Positions 1 to 11,049 of a DNA stretch of 64,000 nt are shown in pieces (the first letter of the stretch is position 1; each line of letters opens with the position of its first letter). Where the stretch lies: positions 216,636,997 through 216,700,996 of the forward strand of contig NC_081406.1 in the NCBI RefSeq assembly GCF_030272615.1. Reading direction: 5' to 3'. Below the pieces are notes generated by a model. It ran no database searches, was not told where the DNA came from, and saw nothing but the letters and a program-made list of their open reading frames with translations. Made by a program: the position numbers and the translations under genes. The DNA comes from Cryptomeria japonica (taxonomy: Eukaryota; Streptophyta; Pinopsida; Cupressales; Cupressaceae).

Positions 1-1795
1 TGACCTTTGCTCTTATGAAATTCACAATACTCATCATCATTCCACCAATTTGGTTTGACCTTTGGCTCATATGGCGGAAAATCTGGAATTGTGATTACTT
101 TGTTTGCCACTAGCTTCTTGAAAACTGACTCAAGTGGTTCTCCCAATGGAGTATACTTCCTTCGTGATCTAGAAGTTGTTTAAGTATTCACTTGATTGTT
201 TGTAGAGCTTGATCCTGAAAAAACTATTTTGGGTCACATTGTATTGGCATCAACAACACCATCATTGACTGTGTTCTTGTTTTTATTCCAAAATCTTGGC
301 TTGTCTTTTCCTTTAAAGTCATCTTTGTTTACCTTGAATATCTTAATGACTCCTTGTTCAATTAGGACCTTTTATGTCGCTAAGCCTTTTTCAATGACGT
401 CCTTGAAGGTGGACAAACAAGCTTTCCTTAGATCATAGCCAATGTCTTTGTTAACATTTTGGGTGAACATTTCTACCATTTGTTTTTGTGGAATTTCACA
501 AGAGCATCTACTGGCTAGATTTCTCCATCTTTGTAAAAATGATGCAAAAGACTCTACCTCTTTTTGCTTGGTGTTGCACAAAGTAGTGACTGATATGTCT
601 GTCTCTATGTTGTAGGAGAAATGTTGAATAAATGCCTCTGCTAAGTCACCCCATGACTTAAATCCAGGTGGAAGTTGGGAGAACCATTCCATAGCTTGAT
701 CACCTAAGCTTTGTGGGAATAATCTCATCAAATATGTCTCTTCTGAAGCTACCTCAATTCAAGCTGTGAAAAACTATTTTATGTGTGCCTTAGGATCTCC
801 TTTTCCTCTATACTTATCAAACTTAGGTGTCACAAAGTGTGTAGGAAATGGAGGCATTGGAATGCTCTTGTCAAATGGATAAGGACATATGTCTCTCATT
901 GTGTATGTTGGCTTCGGTGTATTTATGTCCTCCATTTTCTTTTGTAAGTCCCTGATTTGTTGCTCCAAATTGTTCTTCAGTGGAGATCGACTTCTTGGAC
1001 CATACCCCATGCTTGAGGCACCAATTGGAGGAGGAGCATGTTGCATATATGGATGATATTGATCATACACATGTTCATATGGAGGAGATCTATAATGATG
1101 TTGCATATAAGGACCACTTGGTATAGAGTCATGTTGAGGAATGGAATATCTGCTTTGTCCATGTATACCATACACTATAGGAATGTCATGAGTTTGTTCT
1201 AGTGTGTTGCCCCCAAATTTGACGCGGGGTTTCCTTGTGTCCAAATTTTGAGCATGCCTTTGGATATCCAATTGCTTTGGTGGTTGATCCTTAGCATTGG
1301 TATGTGGTTGAGCATATTTCTCTGCATAAGACTTCCATAATGGTCTGTGAAGGTGAGTATCATATGCTTGACCATAAGGAACCTCTGGTTTTTGAAACAA
1401 AGATGATGGTGATTCATGCACAAGATGTGGTCCTCTATTGCCTCCACTATTAGCCTCCTTTGATCCATGTTGGAGTGAGTTTGTTGCAAGGGTTGATTTT
1501 TCATTATTTGAGACATGTCAAAATCATGAGGTATCTTGGCTCCACTTTGTGCCATCACTTGTAAGAAGTATTGTCTATCTCTCCTCATTATTTCCTCAAC
1601 CAATCAATTAAAATGAGGATTCATAATGGTGTCTTCCACTTCTGCTGAATGCACAGAAAAGTTGTCCATATTGTCATTGTGTGTATCATTGTTGTTTGTA
1701 GTGTCCATGTTCTCAACATTTGGAATGTTTCTATAAGCATCCATGTCAGGTAATGTAGTATGATCAGAATTGAAAAAGATGTCATTCATACTCAT
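1..1795 (-). pseudogene. Ty3/gypsy (Tat-like) gag remnant, runs off the window edge
   Basis: This is a capsid/nucleocapsid (Gag) gene that would package element RNA in virus-like particles. The first Met is at 1795 (MSMNDIFF). A Pro/Tyr/His-rich linker follows at about 1420-780. The conserved gag core at about 731-375 includes AMEWFSQLPPGFKSW, and a distal segment near position 1 reads DEYCEFHKSKG, the start of the C-FH-GH-C knuckle typical of Tat/Ogre-type gags. The reading is broken: a stop after NPHFN at 1604, a frame change near 1430, stops near 750-770, and further stops before position 180. The long leader upstream and the LTR at 3999-4768 belong to the same minus-strand element. The assignment to gypsy gag is firm; the Tat sub-lineage is inferred from the FH-GH motif and the leader length. 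Confidence 0.85.
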
Positions 1796-2380
1796 AAGAA
1801 CTCATGTTTGCGGACTCTTGAGCCTCTTTAGTTTCTCTCCTAGATTTTTGGGAACAAGTTTCAACCATGAACTAGGTATTAACCAAGATGTGTGAGACTA
1901 GATGAAAATGGAAAAAGTATGGAAGACTAAGAGTTGGATGGAATGTAAATGAATCTAAAGTTTACTTGCAATGACCAAAGTGTAAGACCAAGTATGTATG
2001 TAGTAGAGTAGGTGTGGCTTCCAAAGAGAGGATAGTTTCTCTTGATGAGGTAAGTTGACCTTGACTTTAAGTAAAGACCAAATGAGACCCAAAGGTGATA
2101 GACCTTGATGAAGGACCACTTAACAAAATGTTGTTGTATGTAGTGTGTTAAAAAAGTATGATGAGGACAAGCAAGTGACCTTTTGACTCAAGTTTAGACA
2201 AATGTGAATGTAATGTAAGGTGTAAAGCAATGATGGACTTTGTGAGACCCAAAGAAAGGTTGAATGCTTGATGAAAACCTGAAGAGATAACCTAGGAAGC
2301 TCAATAAGTACGAAATTCACTGTGTTTATTTGCTGGACTATAAAAGTTTTTCAATTCTGAACATAGACATGATTTCTTGA

Positions 2381-2520
2381 CACAGACGTGGTTCTGTTTA
2401 ACACAGATGCGAGTCTGAGATTTTGTAAATGCAATGTTGATTTTGAAAACATAGACTCATTTCTGCCCTTCACAGACGCGGTTATATGACACAGACGCTA
2501 TTGTGTTAGATATAGACGCA
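2381..2520. repeat. CACAGACGYG motif block A
   Basis: At least five close copies of CACAGACGYG are visible, at 2381, 2402, 2471, 2491 and 2511 (the last as TATAGACGCA), about 20-40 bases apart. Looser copies (ACATAGAC) lie at 2361 and 2449. Most variants are explained by CpG changing to TpG or CpA. Confidence 0.6.
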
Positions 2521-3727
2521 TTTCTGCAAAATTTGTGCAATTTTTCCAATTGTGAAGTTGCTTTGTTGTGACCAAATCTGAATGTTTGACTATTTTTTCA
2601 TGACAAGATGACACAGTGTTGATGAAGACTCAATGTTTGCAAGTGTCTAGACAAAAATGACTCAAAGAAAAGTGTGTTGTTTGATGTAAAATTGTTTTGC
2701 ATACACTTGAAGACACAAAAGACACAATGTTTTGTTGTTTGGTCTTGAATGTTTGAATGTTTAAAATAAGTCAAGCACAATTCTTATGGCTGGCCAAGAC
2801 AATAGTTGTTGATCCCACATAGGGTTTTACCCCCGAGGCTATGCTATTCAGAGCGGATACTTAGATGCTTGACCCCACTGGCTCCACCCTCGACACTCAC
2901 TTCTCGAGGCAGCCAAGCATCAGTCCCCACAAAAACTCCTTGTGGTGAACTTTGTATCTGTACTAAGAACCGTATGTGTGTGGGCCGCTACTAGAGGTCC
3001 GACCTCCTGCCCCAACAACTAGAAGGATTTGGGCTTCTAAAACAAAAAGGTGCTAGTAAGGGCATCCGCTCGTGTGGCCATACATGCAACACTTTTAGCT
3101 CTGTAAATACAGAAGGCTCCTAGCCGGTAGGGGTTATGCCCTACAAATGATCAAATAAATTTGATCAAACGGGTTTATGGGGAAACATAGTGTCAGTATG
3201 AACTAATCAGCACACGTTATTCATAGTTTTCACTATGAATATAGTTATTTATAGTGGTTTGGAAGAAGATGGCTTTTCTTTTGCTACCACTTGGGTCATT
3301 CTCTCCTCACTAGTAGTCCTAATGACCACATGAGGAGACAGACCCTCTAAAGATTAAACAAAAAGAGTCTATTACTCAAGACACAAAAGATAATGGCTCA
3401 ATTTTAAAGCACTAATTGAAGTGTTTGCTAGTCTATGAAAACAAGGCATACAATAAAAATCCAAAAAACCCTTGTCAAGGTCCTACAACAAAGATTTGTT
3501 AGTAGTTTGGATTGTTTGAAATAATCACCCCTTCCTGCAAGCACACAAGTTAGGTAAATTTTAGATCCAAAAGACTTTGTGAAAATAGCGGCCTTCAACA
3601 AAATGATTTTGCTTTCCAATTTCATTAGCTAGATCTGAAAATGTTAGCTCAAAATAAACTAGATCTGAAAAACCGAATGACTAAAAACTGAATCAATGAA
3701 AATCCCCCCCAAAAAATAAATCAATGC

Positions 3728-3935
3728 GCACAGACGTGGCTATCATAAACACAAACGTGGCTTCTGGACGCAGACGTGCCTGAAAACCCCATAGACGTGA
3801 CTAGGGAACACAGATGCAATTTCCGGAATCTACAAAACAAAACAAAAAAAACTGTTGAGGGTGTGGATGCGATCCTAAATGTCGCAGACGCGATTGAAAA
3901 CCAAAAATGCGATCCGAAAGTACACAGATGCGAAA
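3728..3935. repeat. CACAGACGYG motif block B
   Basis: This is a second cluster of the same motif, with about nine degenerate copies including CACAGACGTGG near 3729, CGCAGACGTG near 3770, CATAGACGTGA near 3790, CGCAGACGCGATT near 3885 and CACAGATGCG near 3923. It lies immediately inside the 5' LTR, 1.2 kb from block A. Confidence 0.6.
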
Positions 3936-3998
3936 ATAGCAAAATATAAAACCTGCAACAAGGATGTTAAATACAAAAGGGACAAGAGTCCCACCGGG

Positions 3999-4768
3999 TG
4001 TGCCAAAATGTATATGGTAAAAATGGATACAACAATGTTGAAAGACTAAATGAATTCAACCACAAAACCCTAGCCTAACAACAACAAAGATCCACCATAA
4101 CATATGAAGATTACCTAAGACAATGCAAATCAAATGAAATCACAAAGATTATACCATCACATGTCCAATAGGATTTGAATCTCCATTCTTCCTATCTCCA
4201 TTGATCTTGCTTGATATATTTGCTCTCAGATTTTATGTGCACAAGAGCTCAACAAAGAATGGAATGTGGTTGCAAGTAAGATCTCATATGAAAAGTGTAG
4301 TGTAGTCAAATGCATAAATTGATTAGCCAGTCAGGGTTTGATAATGAAGGAAGCATCTCCTTATATAGAAGACACTATATGAAATGGAGGGATAAGATTG
4401 AGAGGTGTAAAAGAGGTCGGCTATGATTAAAGGGTAGGTAGAGGAAATAATAAAATAATGAAAAGGGTAGGTAGTGTAGGAATTAAGAGATGAATGACAT
4501 GTATCATGGGTAGAAAACGTTAATTAATTAATTAAATAAATAAAGATTTATTTAATTAATAGAAGAAGTGGGATCAATTAAATAAATAAGATATTTATTT
4601 AATTTAAGAAAAAGATAATTTAAATAAATAAATGAATTTATTTAAATGAGAAATAAGGCTAGAAGAGGATAAATGAATTAATTAAATAAATAAAGATTTA
4701 TTTAATTAATAGAAGAATTGGGCTTAGATAATTAAATAAATAAGACTAGACAATTTTAGGTGTCTACA
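3999..4768 (-). repeat. 5' LTR of the gypsy element
   Basis: The minus strand begins TGTAGACACCTAAAATTG at 4768 and ends in TTTTGGCACA at 3999, so it has TG...CA ends. A TATA box on the minus strand (4367-4359) places U3 on the high-coordinate side, which agrees with gag lying at lower coordinates. The first 270 bases are rich in ATTAATTAAATAAAT runs. The partner LTR lies outside the window, so the boundaries rest on terminal dinucleotides and context only. The start resembles the LTR starts at 49639 and 51363. Confidence 0.6.
4359..4367 (-). promoter_or_regulatory. LTR TATA box
   Basis: The minus strand reads TATATAAGG about 400 bases inside the LTR start, a normal position for the U3/R promoter of a plant LTR. 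Confidence 0.5.
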
Positions 4769-5997
4769 ATATGTTTTAAGACTAGAGACTTTGTTTAGTG
4801 TTGAAAAAATAATCCTACAATACCCAATACAAGAGCAATAATTATAATAAAATAATGAATTCTATTAGAATCGAGTGACTCTCATTAAATTTTGGGTTTC
4901 TTAATATATAATAATATGATTTCAGATTTGACAATAAAACTTAAAATCTCCTATTAATGACTTAGATGTTTATCAAAAACTCCAAACCATAATAAAGATA
5001 ATGCTACCAATATTACATATTCTTAAAATATAATCAAATAAAAATAATAATATAATTTACCAATCACCACAAATTTCACTACTTGCATCTTTTCATTCCT
5101 AACCAATGTTCACCTTCCTCTTTTCACTATTTTGTTATAGATTCAAATGTTATAAAACCTTTTTAAGCATGTGAAAAAATTGAACCATGACTAATTAACT
5201 TGAATGCACCTAAGAATAAGACCAAAAACCCAAACAAGAAAAATCCATAAATATAAGACCACTTTCCCACTTCCCGATAGAAGATTGGCTCATTCATGAT
5301 CCTTCATTAATGCAAATTCTCATATTCTCCCTTTATCCAAGTTTTAAATCCATTGATGTTACAGCCTTGGCTATTACATTAAAGACCAATCTTATCAAAA
5401 CTTGCGACGCTTAAACCTAACATTATGCTTACTCGATAGGGTTTAATTGAATTTTAACAATAATATGAATTAAGAATACCAAAATCTAAATTTCAACCAC
5501 CTTAGAACTTTAGACTGTAACAATATTATCATACTACATATATATGTACCTATGCATGTTAATAATTATTTATTTAGTAGGGGAAAGAGATCTCTACTTT
5601 GAGATCTTAGTTACGAAGTAGGCCTTTCCATCATTGTTAAATGTTTCTTCTTTTTAATAGAATCAATGAAATGGTTAAATTAAAAAACATCAAATGTGTG
5701 GAAATTAATTTGAGTGCAATTATATATGTTTTTTTTTTTTTTTTTTTTTTTTTCTTGTTTTGAGTGATTTGGTTAAGAGTTGGGGCGTGTGAAATTTATT
5801 CTATTTTTCTTTTTTTGATTTTTTTTTAAAGTTTTTGTGTAGATTTGATAGTTTTTCAATTCTTCTATTTTGGTTCTCATTTGATCTCAGAAGAATTTCT
5901 TAAGGCTTCATAAGGTCGTAATTGTAGGGTTGGAATTACTTTCTTCTTATTGGATTATTATCAATCTAATTGATTTAGGTGAGTTAGGTTATGTTTT
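4769..5997. other. Intergenic AT-rich DNA without recognised genes
   Basis: No coding frame or recognisable element protein is visible on either strand. The stretch contains a pure T run at 5728-5753. Confidence 0.6.
5728..5753. repeat. Poly(T) run
   Basis: This is an uninterrupted run of about 26 T. It could be the tail of an old minus-strand retroposon, but no duplication of flanking sequence was found. Confidence 0.7.
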
Positions 5998-6112
5998 CAA
6001 GTGCAAGGCTCCTACATCAAAAAGGAATGAGGCCAAGATAATGCTTTGGACAAATTTAGCAGAATGGATACCCTTCAGTCTTTGACCCTTAGTTGAAGAG
6101 GCTCGTACTCCT
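5998..6112 (+). repeat. Diverged, single-unit copy of the SINE-like family at 13.9 kb
   Basis: It reads AGTGCAAGGCTCCTACATCA, then AGCAGAATGGATACCC, then TTAGTTGAAGAGGCTCGT. These match, in order, the reverse complement of the element at 13869-14329, but with only one copy of the 71-bp internal unit that is triplicated there. Ends are not sharp and no target duplication was found. Confidence 0.55.
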
Positions 6113-6768
6113 TTATTAGATAGCTAAAATGACTTTGTGTATGAAAAATCCTTCATACATAAAATTATAATAAGAAATATTTATCATTTCAACCTCTTTG
6201 CATGTTTAAAATATAAAATAAAAACGTAAGACTCATAATTGTTCCTACCTATTGATAAAATAAATTTTAAAGTTTCCATGAACTTCAAAATCTAAACAAG
6301 TATACACAAAAACTCAGCACAATTTTGTAAATGTAAATCATAGATGAAATCATTGAGAAGGAAACAGTACATCATTAGTATATACGAAGAAAATGAATAA
6401 TTTATGGAAATAAAATTTAACAGATCCATTTGGCATAGTTCCTGCAATATTGTTATCCCCTAAGACCACATTCTTTTTGACATGTCTATGCCTATAGATT
6501 TTGCATGTATATTTTCAAAATAGGTACAACTACAACTTCTAACAAAATTCCTCTATCATTTCTGCTTTGATGAACATACATTCCCTATTCCTCTTTTTAC
6601 AATAGCATGCTCTGAAAAGAGGCATGGGACTTGGTGTCATGCCACCTTAGCATTTTCTTGTTATCTCTAATCAGAATGGGGGAAACATAAATACAGATAC
6701 AAAAGACTAGAGAAACAAAGAAACAAAGCATAGCTTTCTATTAGATCATTTCTGCACTCCCAGGCCCA
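6113..6768. other. No gene seen
   Basis: AT-rich sequence without a supported frame. Short frames here lack family similarity and are probably chance. Confidence 0.5.
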
Positions 6769-6773
6769 ATCTA
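6769..6773. repeat. Target-site duplication ATCTA (left)
   Basis: It lies directly outside the TG of the left LTR and is identical to 8557-8561 outside the CA of the right LTR. Confidence 0.9.
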
Positions 6774-7029
6774 TGTAAAGATTAGAAAGAGCAGAGAAAA
6801 CAATAACAGAAACAGAAAAGCAATAAGAAGAGACAACACACGATTTATCGTGGTTCGGCAAATATGCCTACATCCACACTCAAAGCAGGGAATAACTTCT
6901 ATTAATCAACTCTCAATACCAATACATACATGACTGCACTCAGTCATTTATACAATCACATTCAAATGTGAAATGAATAGTTTGGGGAAGTCGAATGGTC
7001 ATGTGACCATTGGGCTTCACATCCCAACA
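6774..7029 (-). repeat. 3' LTR of the mini-element
   Basis: 256 bp with TG...CA ends, the same length as the 5' LTR with about 12 substitutions. The polypurine tract abuts it on the interior side. Confidence 0.9.
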
Positions 7030-7042
7030 ATCTCCCCCGTGA
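7030..7042 (-). promoter_or_regulatory. Polypurine tract of the mini-element
   Basis: The minus strand reads ACGGGGGAGATT directly before the TG of the 3' LTR, the expected plus-strand primer site. Confidence 0.75.
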
Positions 7043-7094
7043 AGGTCAACTGGCATAGCCAATGCACTAGCATCCCTGCTTCCATTTTCGAAAT

Positions 7095-8267
7095 TCACAT
7101 TAAAACCAACCTACTAGATTTTAGCTTCGCGAACTCTTGTTCACATATGCTTCGAATTAGCCTTTTCCAAATCAAAGCAGAGTTAAAAACTCTATCAGGC
7201 ACAAACTCACCCATTATGCCAAAAACCGAAACACCACTTTGTCCCAGTTTAAAATACATTTCTTCATCACCATCACCTGAACTCCCCCATAACAGAATAT
7301 CTACCGATTCACAATTACTGGATTCTAATATCCAAACATAAAACTCAGACCTTACAAGGAACAAAACAATGACATTATTTTCATCATCAAACAACTCCAT
7401 CAGATTGTTATCACGAGTTTGAGTTCTCTCACCCTCAGGTTGTTCATTATTGACGTTGGCACTATCATCCACATCCATCCAATCAGGTTGGTGAATGTCA
7501 ATGCATTCTGGTCGAGATAAAACATCTCCTCCTCCATTAGAATAAGCATTAACAGATTCAATAACATTGTCATTCACTCCATGTGACGCCTGAAACCACT
7601 TGGAGCGATGCTCATTGTCCTCTACTCCTGTGAATGGTCGCTTTCGCTTCAAACTAGAAAACTGACTTTTATCATTTACTATGTCATCTAAATCCATAGG
7701 CTCATCGGCTTCTATGAAATTATCTGCACAAAGGTTGTCATCATTATGGGAGTGCCTCTTTATTTTAGCCAAGGCCATGCCATCCGCAGAGATCTCCGAA
7801 GCTAAAATTTCTCCCAGGCCTCCTTGCCCTGCTACCTCACTCTAATCTGCACCGTCCTCATCCTGGGAGTCAACAACAGATTCAACTTGGGTATCCAATG
7901 GCATACACTCTTCCTCCCGCAATCTCTTGAGTTCATCCTCTTCAACAACAACCACTTTTTCAACATCTTTCAGCTTAGAAATTCTAGTGTCTATACAGGG
8001 ACTATCATGGCGTTCAACCTTCACCACACGAATCCCAACAACTTCCCGATCATTAACGGTTTGGCCAATAAGTGCCAAGGTTGGCTCAAGGGGAGAGCAA
8101 ATAAGAATCCCAACATCCTTTTCTTTTGTTGGATTCTCCTCTTCAACTGAGTCCCCTTCTATCTTCCAGCCATCCCACTAATGTACGTGGCATTTGAAGC
8201 ATAGTTTTACATGGAACGTAAAACTGCCATAGAAGTTATAAGTTTTACCTTCTCCTTCTTCCTCCAT
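7095..8267 (-). pseudogene. Unknown ~390-codon frame carried by the mini-element
   Basis: From ATG at 8267 (MEEEGEGK) to the stop at 7095 the same frame stays open except for two TAG codons, one after KCHVH near 8180 and one after DEDGAD at 7842. The last section (7778-7095, 227 residues) is uninterrupted. The protein is acidic. Visible parts are an early segment with DVGILICSPLEPTLALIG, a charged helical stretch EEDELKRLREEE, a nuclear-localisation-like SLKRKRPF, an aspartate-rich middle (DEPMDLDDIV, DWMDVDD), and a more globular C-terminus with FYVWILESSN and LIWKRLIRSICEQ. I see no gag knuckle, protease, integrase or RT motif and do not recognise the family. It could be a captured host gene fragment without introns or an element-specific protein; the sequence does not decide. 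Both stops could arise from CAG or TGG by one transition. Confidence 0.6.
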
Positions 8268-8285
8268 CTCTGCTCAAGCCAACAT

Positions 8286-8298
8286 GGCTCTGATACCA
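8286..8298 (-). promoter_or_regulatory. Primer-binding site, initiator tRNA-Met
   Basis: The minus strand reads TGGTATCAGAGCC two bases inside the 5' LTR, a perfect match to the plant initiator-Met PBS. Confidence 0.9.
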
Positions 8299-8300
8299 AT

Positions 8301-8556
8301 TGTAAAGATTAGAAAGAGTAGAGAAAACAATAACAGAAATAGAAAAGCAATAAGAAGAGACAACACACGATTTATCATGGTTCAGCAAATATGCCTACAT
8401 CCACACTCAAAGCAGGGAATAACTTCTATTAATCAACTCTCAATACCAGTACATACATGACTACACTCGGTCATTTATACAATCACATTCAGATGTGAAA
8501 TGAATAGTTTGTGGAAGTCGAATGGTCATGTGATTGTTGGGCTTCACATCCCAACA
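8301..8556 (-). repeat. 5' LTR of the mini-element
   Basis: Partner of 6774-7029 with equal length and matching TG...CA ends. The PBS abuts its low-coordinate end. Confidence 0.9.
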
Positions 8557-8561
8557 ATCTA
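8557..8561. repeat. Target-site duplication ATCTA (right)
   Basis: Identical to 6769-6773. Confidence 0.9.
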
Positions 8562-9470
8562 TACTTGAAAATTTTGCATAGAACCTGATGAAATCTAACT
8601 TTCTTCTATTCTAGTGTTTTATAAAATAAGAATAGATAGAAAATAACAAATATAGAATTTAAAAAGAAAAAATGAAACTAGTAGAGAAGGTGGGTGACCT
8701 GCAATTAGTTGGAGCCCTGCATGTGACCTCCCAGTTTTATTGCAGTCGCCCTCCTTTTCCTTACCTATTTTACAATTAATTATATATGAAAAAAACAAAG
8801 AAAGAAATCAGCACCATTTTATCTTTGCCCCTGTTCCATTGCTGGAATCTCCTACATGTACAGTCGCTGCCGCCACTGCCATCGTGTTCTCCAAGCAACA
8901 AGAAAATGAAGGCAAAGTAGAGTTTTAGGGTTAATGTTAAAAATAAAAATAGAGGACATGTACAGGAACGTTTAGGGCACGCTTAATATTTATTTACGTG
9001 AAAATAAGTTAAGAAATAAGTGTGAATTTATATTTTACTTTGTAGACTTTATTTAATTTAAAATTATTTTATTATTATTTTTTAATGGGAGATTTTATAT
9101 CATCCACAAACAAGTTTTAACAATCAGAAGCGGGTATCTTTAGACTAAAACCTCTTTGATTGATCATAATATAAGTTGATTGCACGTTTTAATATGTACA
9201 CAATCATAATATGTCATTGCTTGTTTTATTGTTGAAAGCTTGTCAATTTAATAAAGTTTTTACTTATAATTTTAATGAAATTAAACATTAGTCTCTTTTA
9301 TAAAAGAAATATTAATATATTAATTTATATTATATATGAAGATTTACAAATGTAATGTATAAATGTAAATTTAGTTATTGGTATGATATAAATCATATAA
9401 CAATTTAATTTGTATTGAGTGCTATATAATGTTATCATGGTTGATTTAATCAACATAGTTAAAAGATGTT
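8562..9470. other. No gene seen
   Basis: AT-rich sequence. The short plus-strand frame near 8740-8928 has no recognisable features. Confidence 0.5.
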
Positions 9471-10266
9471 ATAGAGTTTGTGAAAGACATTGAAAATGAA
9501 GAAGAGTGAAAGGACACAAATGAAACTGGGGAGGACCACATGAAAATGTTGGTACTAGCCTATTCTCAAAGATGAATGAACTAGACTCAAAGAGTATGGG
9601 CATTGCCCATATTCCCCAATCTTAACCTATTGTAATGGTGGAAAAGTGACCTTGAAATGGGAAAAGTTATGTTCCATTGAGAGCCAATTTCACACCACAC
9701 ATGCAAATATCTCGAACTAGTAAAACTAGTGAAAGTATCTGATTGGAAGTAAGGAAAATAAAGATTTTCATTATGGAATTAGAAAAAGAGATGAGAGGGA
9801 GTTTAAACTCCAAATCTATGTGTCTTGACCAAGGATGGTAGCATAGTGAACAAATGTCTGCATGTTGTGCTATAGTCTCATATAGACTGACAAAGAACTT
9901 AGAAAATGTGAAAACCCAATTCTTTGTCTAGTTGTCAGCATGAGTTACCCTATAATTGGGGTTCTTGTGGGCTAACGTGGTGGATAGGGATCCCATTTGG
10001 GGGTTTTATGACCTTCTAAGGAGTATTGGAGACGTTTTGGGAGTTTCCTATTTTTTAGGAGGAGACTGCCAATTGACTATTTGACCACCAGAGGGCTAAG
10101 GAGAATAGTAGGGTGGCTTAGGAGTGTTTATCATCAATTTGAGATAGTCTACTAATTTTTAGGAGCATCCCTACTTTTAGGAGGAGACTACTAGTTGCAC
10201 TGCCACATCTAGTCATCATCCTTGGATAGGTGACAACATTCAGTTTTCAGTTTGGGGGAGGCCAAG
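9471..10266 (+). other. Probable 3' untranslated interior of a plus-strand gypsy element
   Basis: This stretch ends in the purine-rich GTTTGGGGGAGGCCAAG (10250-10266) directly before a TG-starting LTR-like sequence. It has repeated phrases such as GGAGACTGCCA and AGGAGGAGACTAC but no coding frame. It is assigned by position and the polypurine tract only. Confidence 0.35.
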
Positions 10267-11049
10267 TGATGGCATTTAAATAAAATTAAATATTAAAGTT
10301 TTGACTTTAATATTTAATAAAAATAAAATAAAGTGATTATAATGTCACTTTATAATAAATTAATAAAGTGACTTAATGGGGATTAAGTTATAAAGTAATA
10401 ATAAAACATTAAATAAGCCCATGGCACACCCCATAGGCATTAAGTTTATTTTAAATGTAGCTACCCTCAATGATGGAATAGACTCTCAAGTTGGGAAAAT
10501 TATTTAGAGAGGATTTTTATTTAAAAATTCTCATGAAAATTGTGTAGAGAACCCTAAAAGTTCGATTAGGGTTGGGGAAACAATAAAGTAATGTGGGTCG
10601 AGTCTTCATTTGGCTATCTTTGAATCATTTTACAATCAACTTCTCAAAAATTGAGCTCTACAAATAGATTTGAGCAGCAAACAAGACTCCATGGAATAAA
10701 AACTCCTTAGGGATCAATGAATTGGATGTCAACCCAATTCATAATTGTGGGGAATTCATACATGATTCCTATTTGTGCTTCGATTGAGAGTTATACTAGC
10801 GATTTCATAACTTTATTAGTAGACTTGAACTTTAGCAATTTCGTAAGTTTATTAGTAGACTTGAACTTTGTATTGTAGATTCAAGAGGATTTGGAGACCC
10901 CCAGAGGCAATCGTACCATTTCTTGAGCTAGTTGTTCCTCCTCCTTGATGGGTGTACCATTTGCAACTCTTTGGCTTCATCATTTGGACCGCACAATTTA
11001 GTAGGAAGCTAGAAATTGTTGTAATATTTATTATCGTCACTTTCCTACA
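10267..11049 (+). repeat. Candidate LTR (gypsy-like), right end uncertain
   Basis: It begins TGATGGCATTTAAAT right after a polypurine tract and is dense in ATTAAATATTAAAG near its start, like other LTRs in this window. A TTTCCTACA end at 11049 is a possible terminus, but there is no partner LTR or target duplication to confirm it. A 36-bp tandem duplication lies inside. Confidence 0.4.
10798..10869. repeat. 36-bp tandem duplication
   Basis: Two adjacent 36-base copies (10798-10833 and 10834-10869) differ at three positions; each ends TAGACTTGAACTTT. Confidence 0.85.

Larger units (their letters stand above)
1796..3998 (-). other. Long untranslated leader of the gypsy element
   Basis: These 2.2 kb lie between the LTR end at 3999 and the gag start at 1795, with no coding frame of note. 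The part at about 2795-3130 is richer in GC than its surroundings. Two blocks of a short CpG-rich motif sit at 2381-2520 and 3728-3935. No initiator-Met PBS is seen next to the LTR. The minus strand reads CCCGGTGGGACTC directly inside it, so a PBS starting at TGGGACTC with a 5-nt offset is possible but not established. Confidence 0.55.
6774..8556 (-). mobile_element. Complete small non-autonomous LTR retroelement (1,783 bp)
   Basis: Two 256-bp direct repeats (6774-7029 and 8301-8556) start TGTAAAGATT and end CATCCCAACA. They are flanked by a perfect 5-bp target duplication ATCTA (6769-6773 and 8557-8561). Inside the right LTR lies an initiator-Met PBS on the minus strand (8298-8286), and inside the left LTR lies a GGGGGAGATT polypurine tract (7042-7030). 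Orientation is therefore minus. I count about 12 differences between the LTRs, roughly 95% identity, mostly transitions. The 1.27-kb interior contains no gag or pol; it holds one long frame of unknown origin. PBS and PPT type match Ty1/copia. It is larger than a typical TRIM and smaller than a LARD. Confidence 0.92.

Noticed and set aside
2797..3130. GC-richer block considered as a possible RNA gene
   Set aside because: No tRNA, rRNA or other RNA signature could be found; the position fits a gypsy leader.
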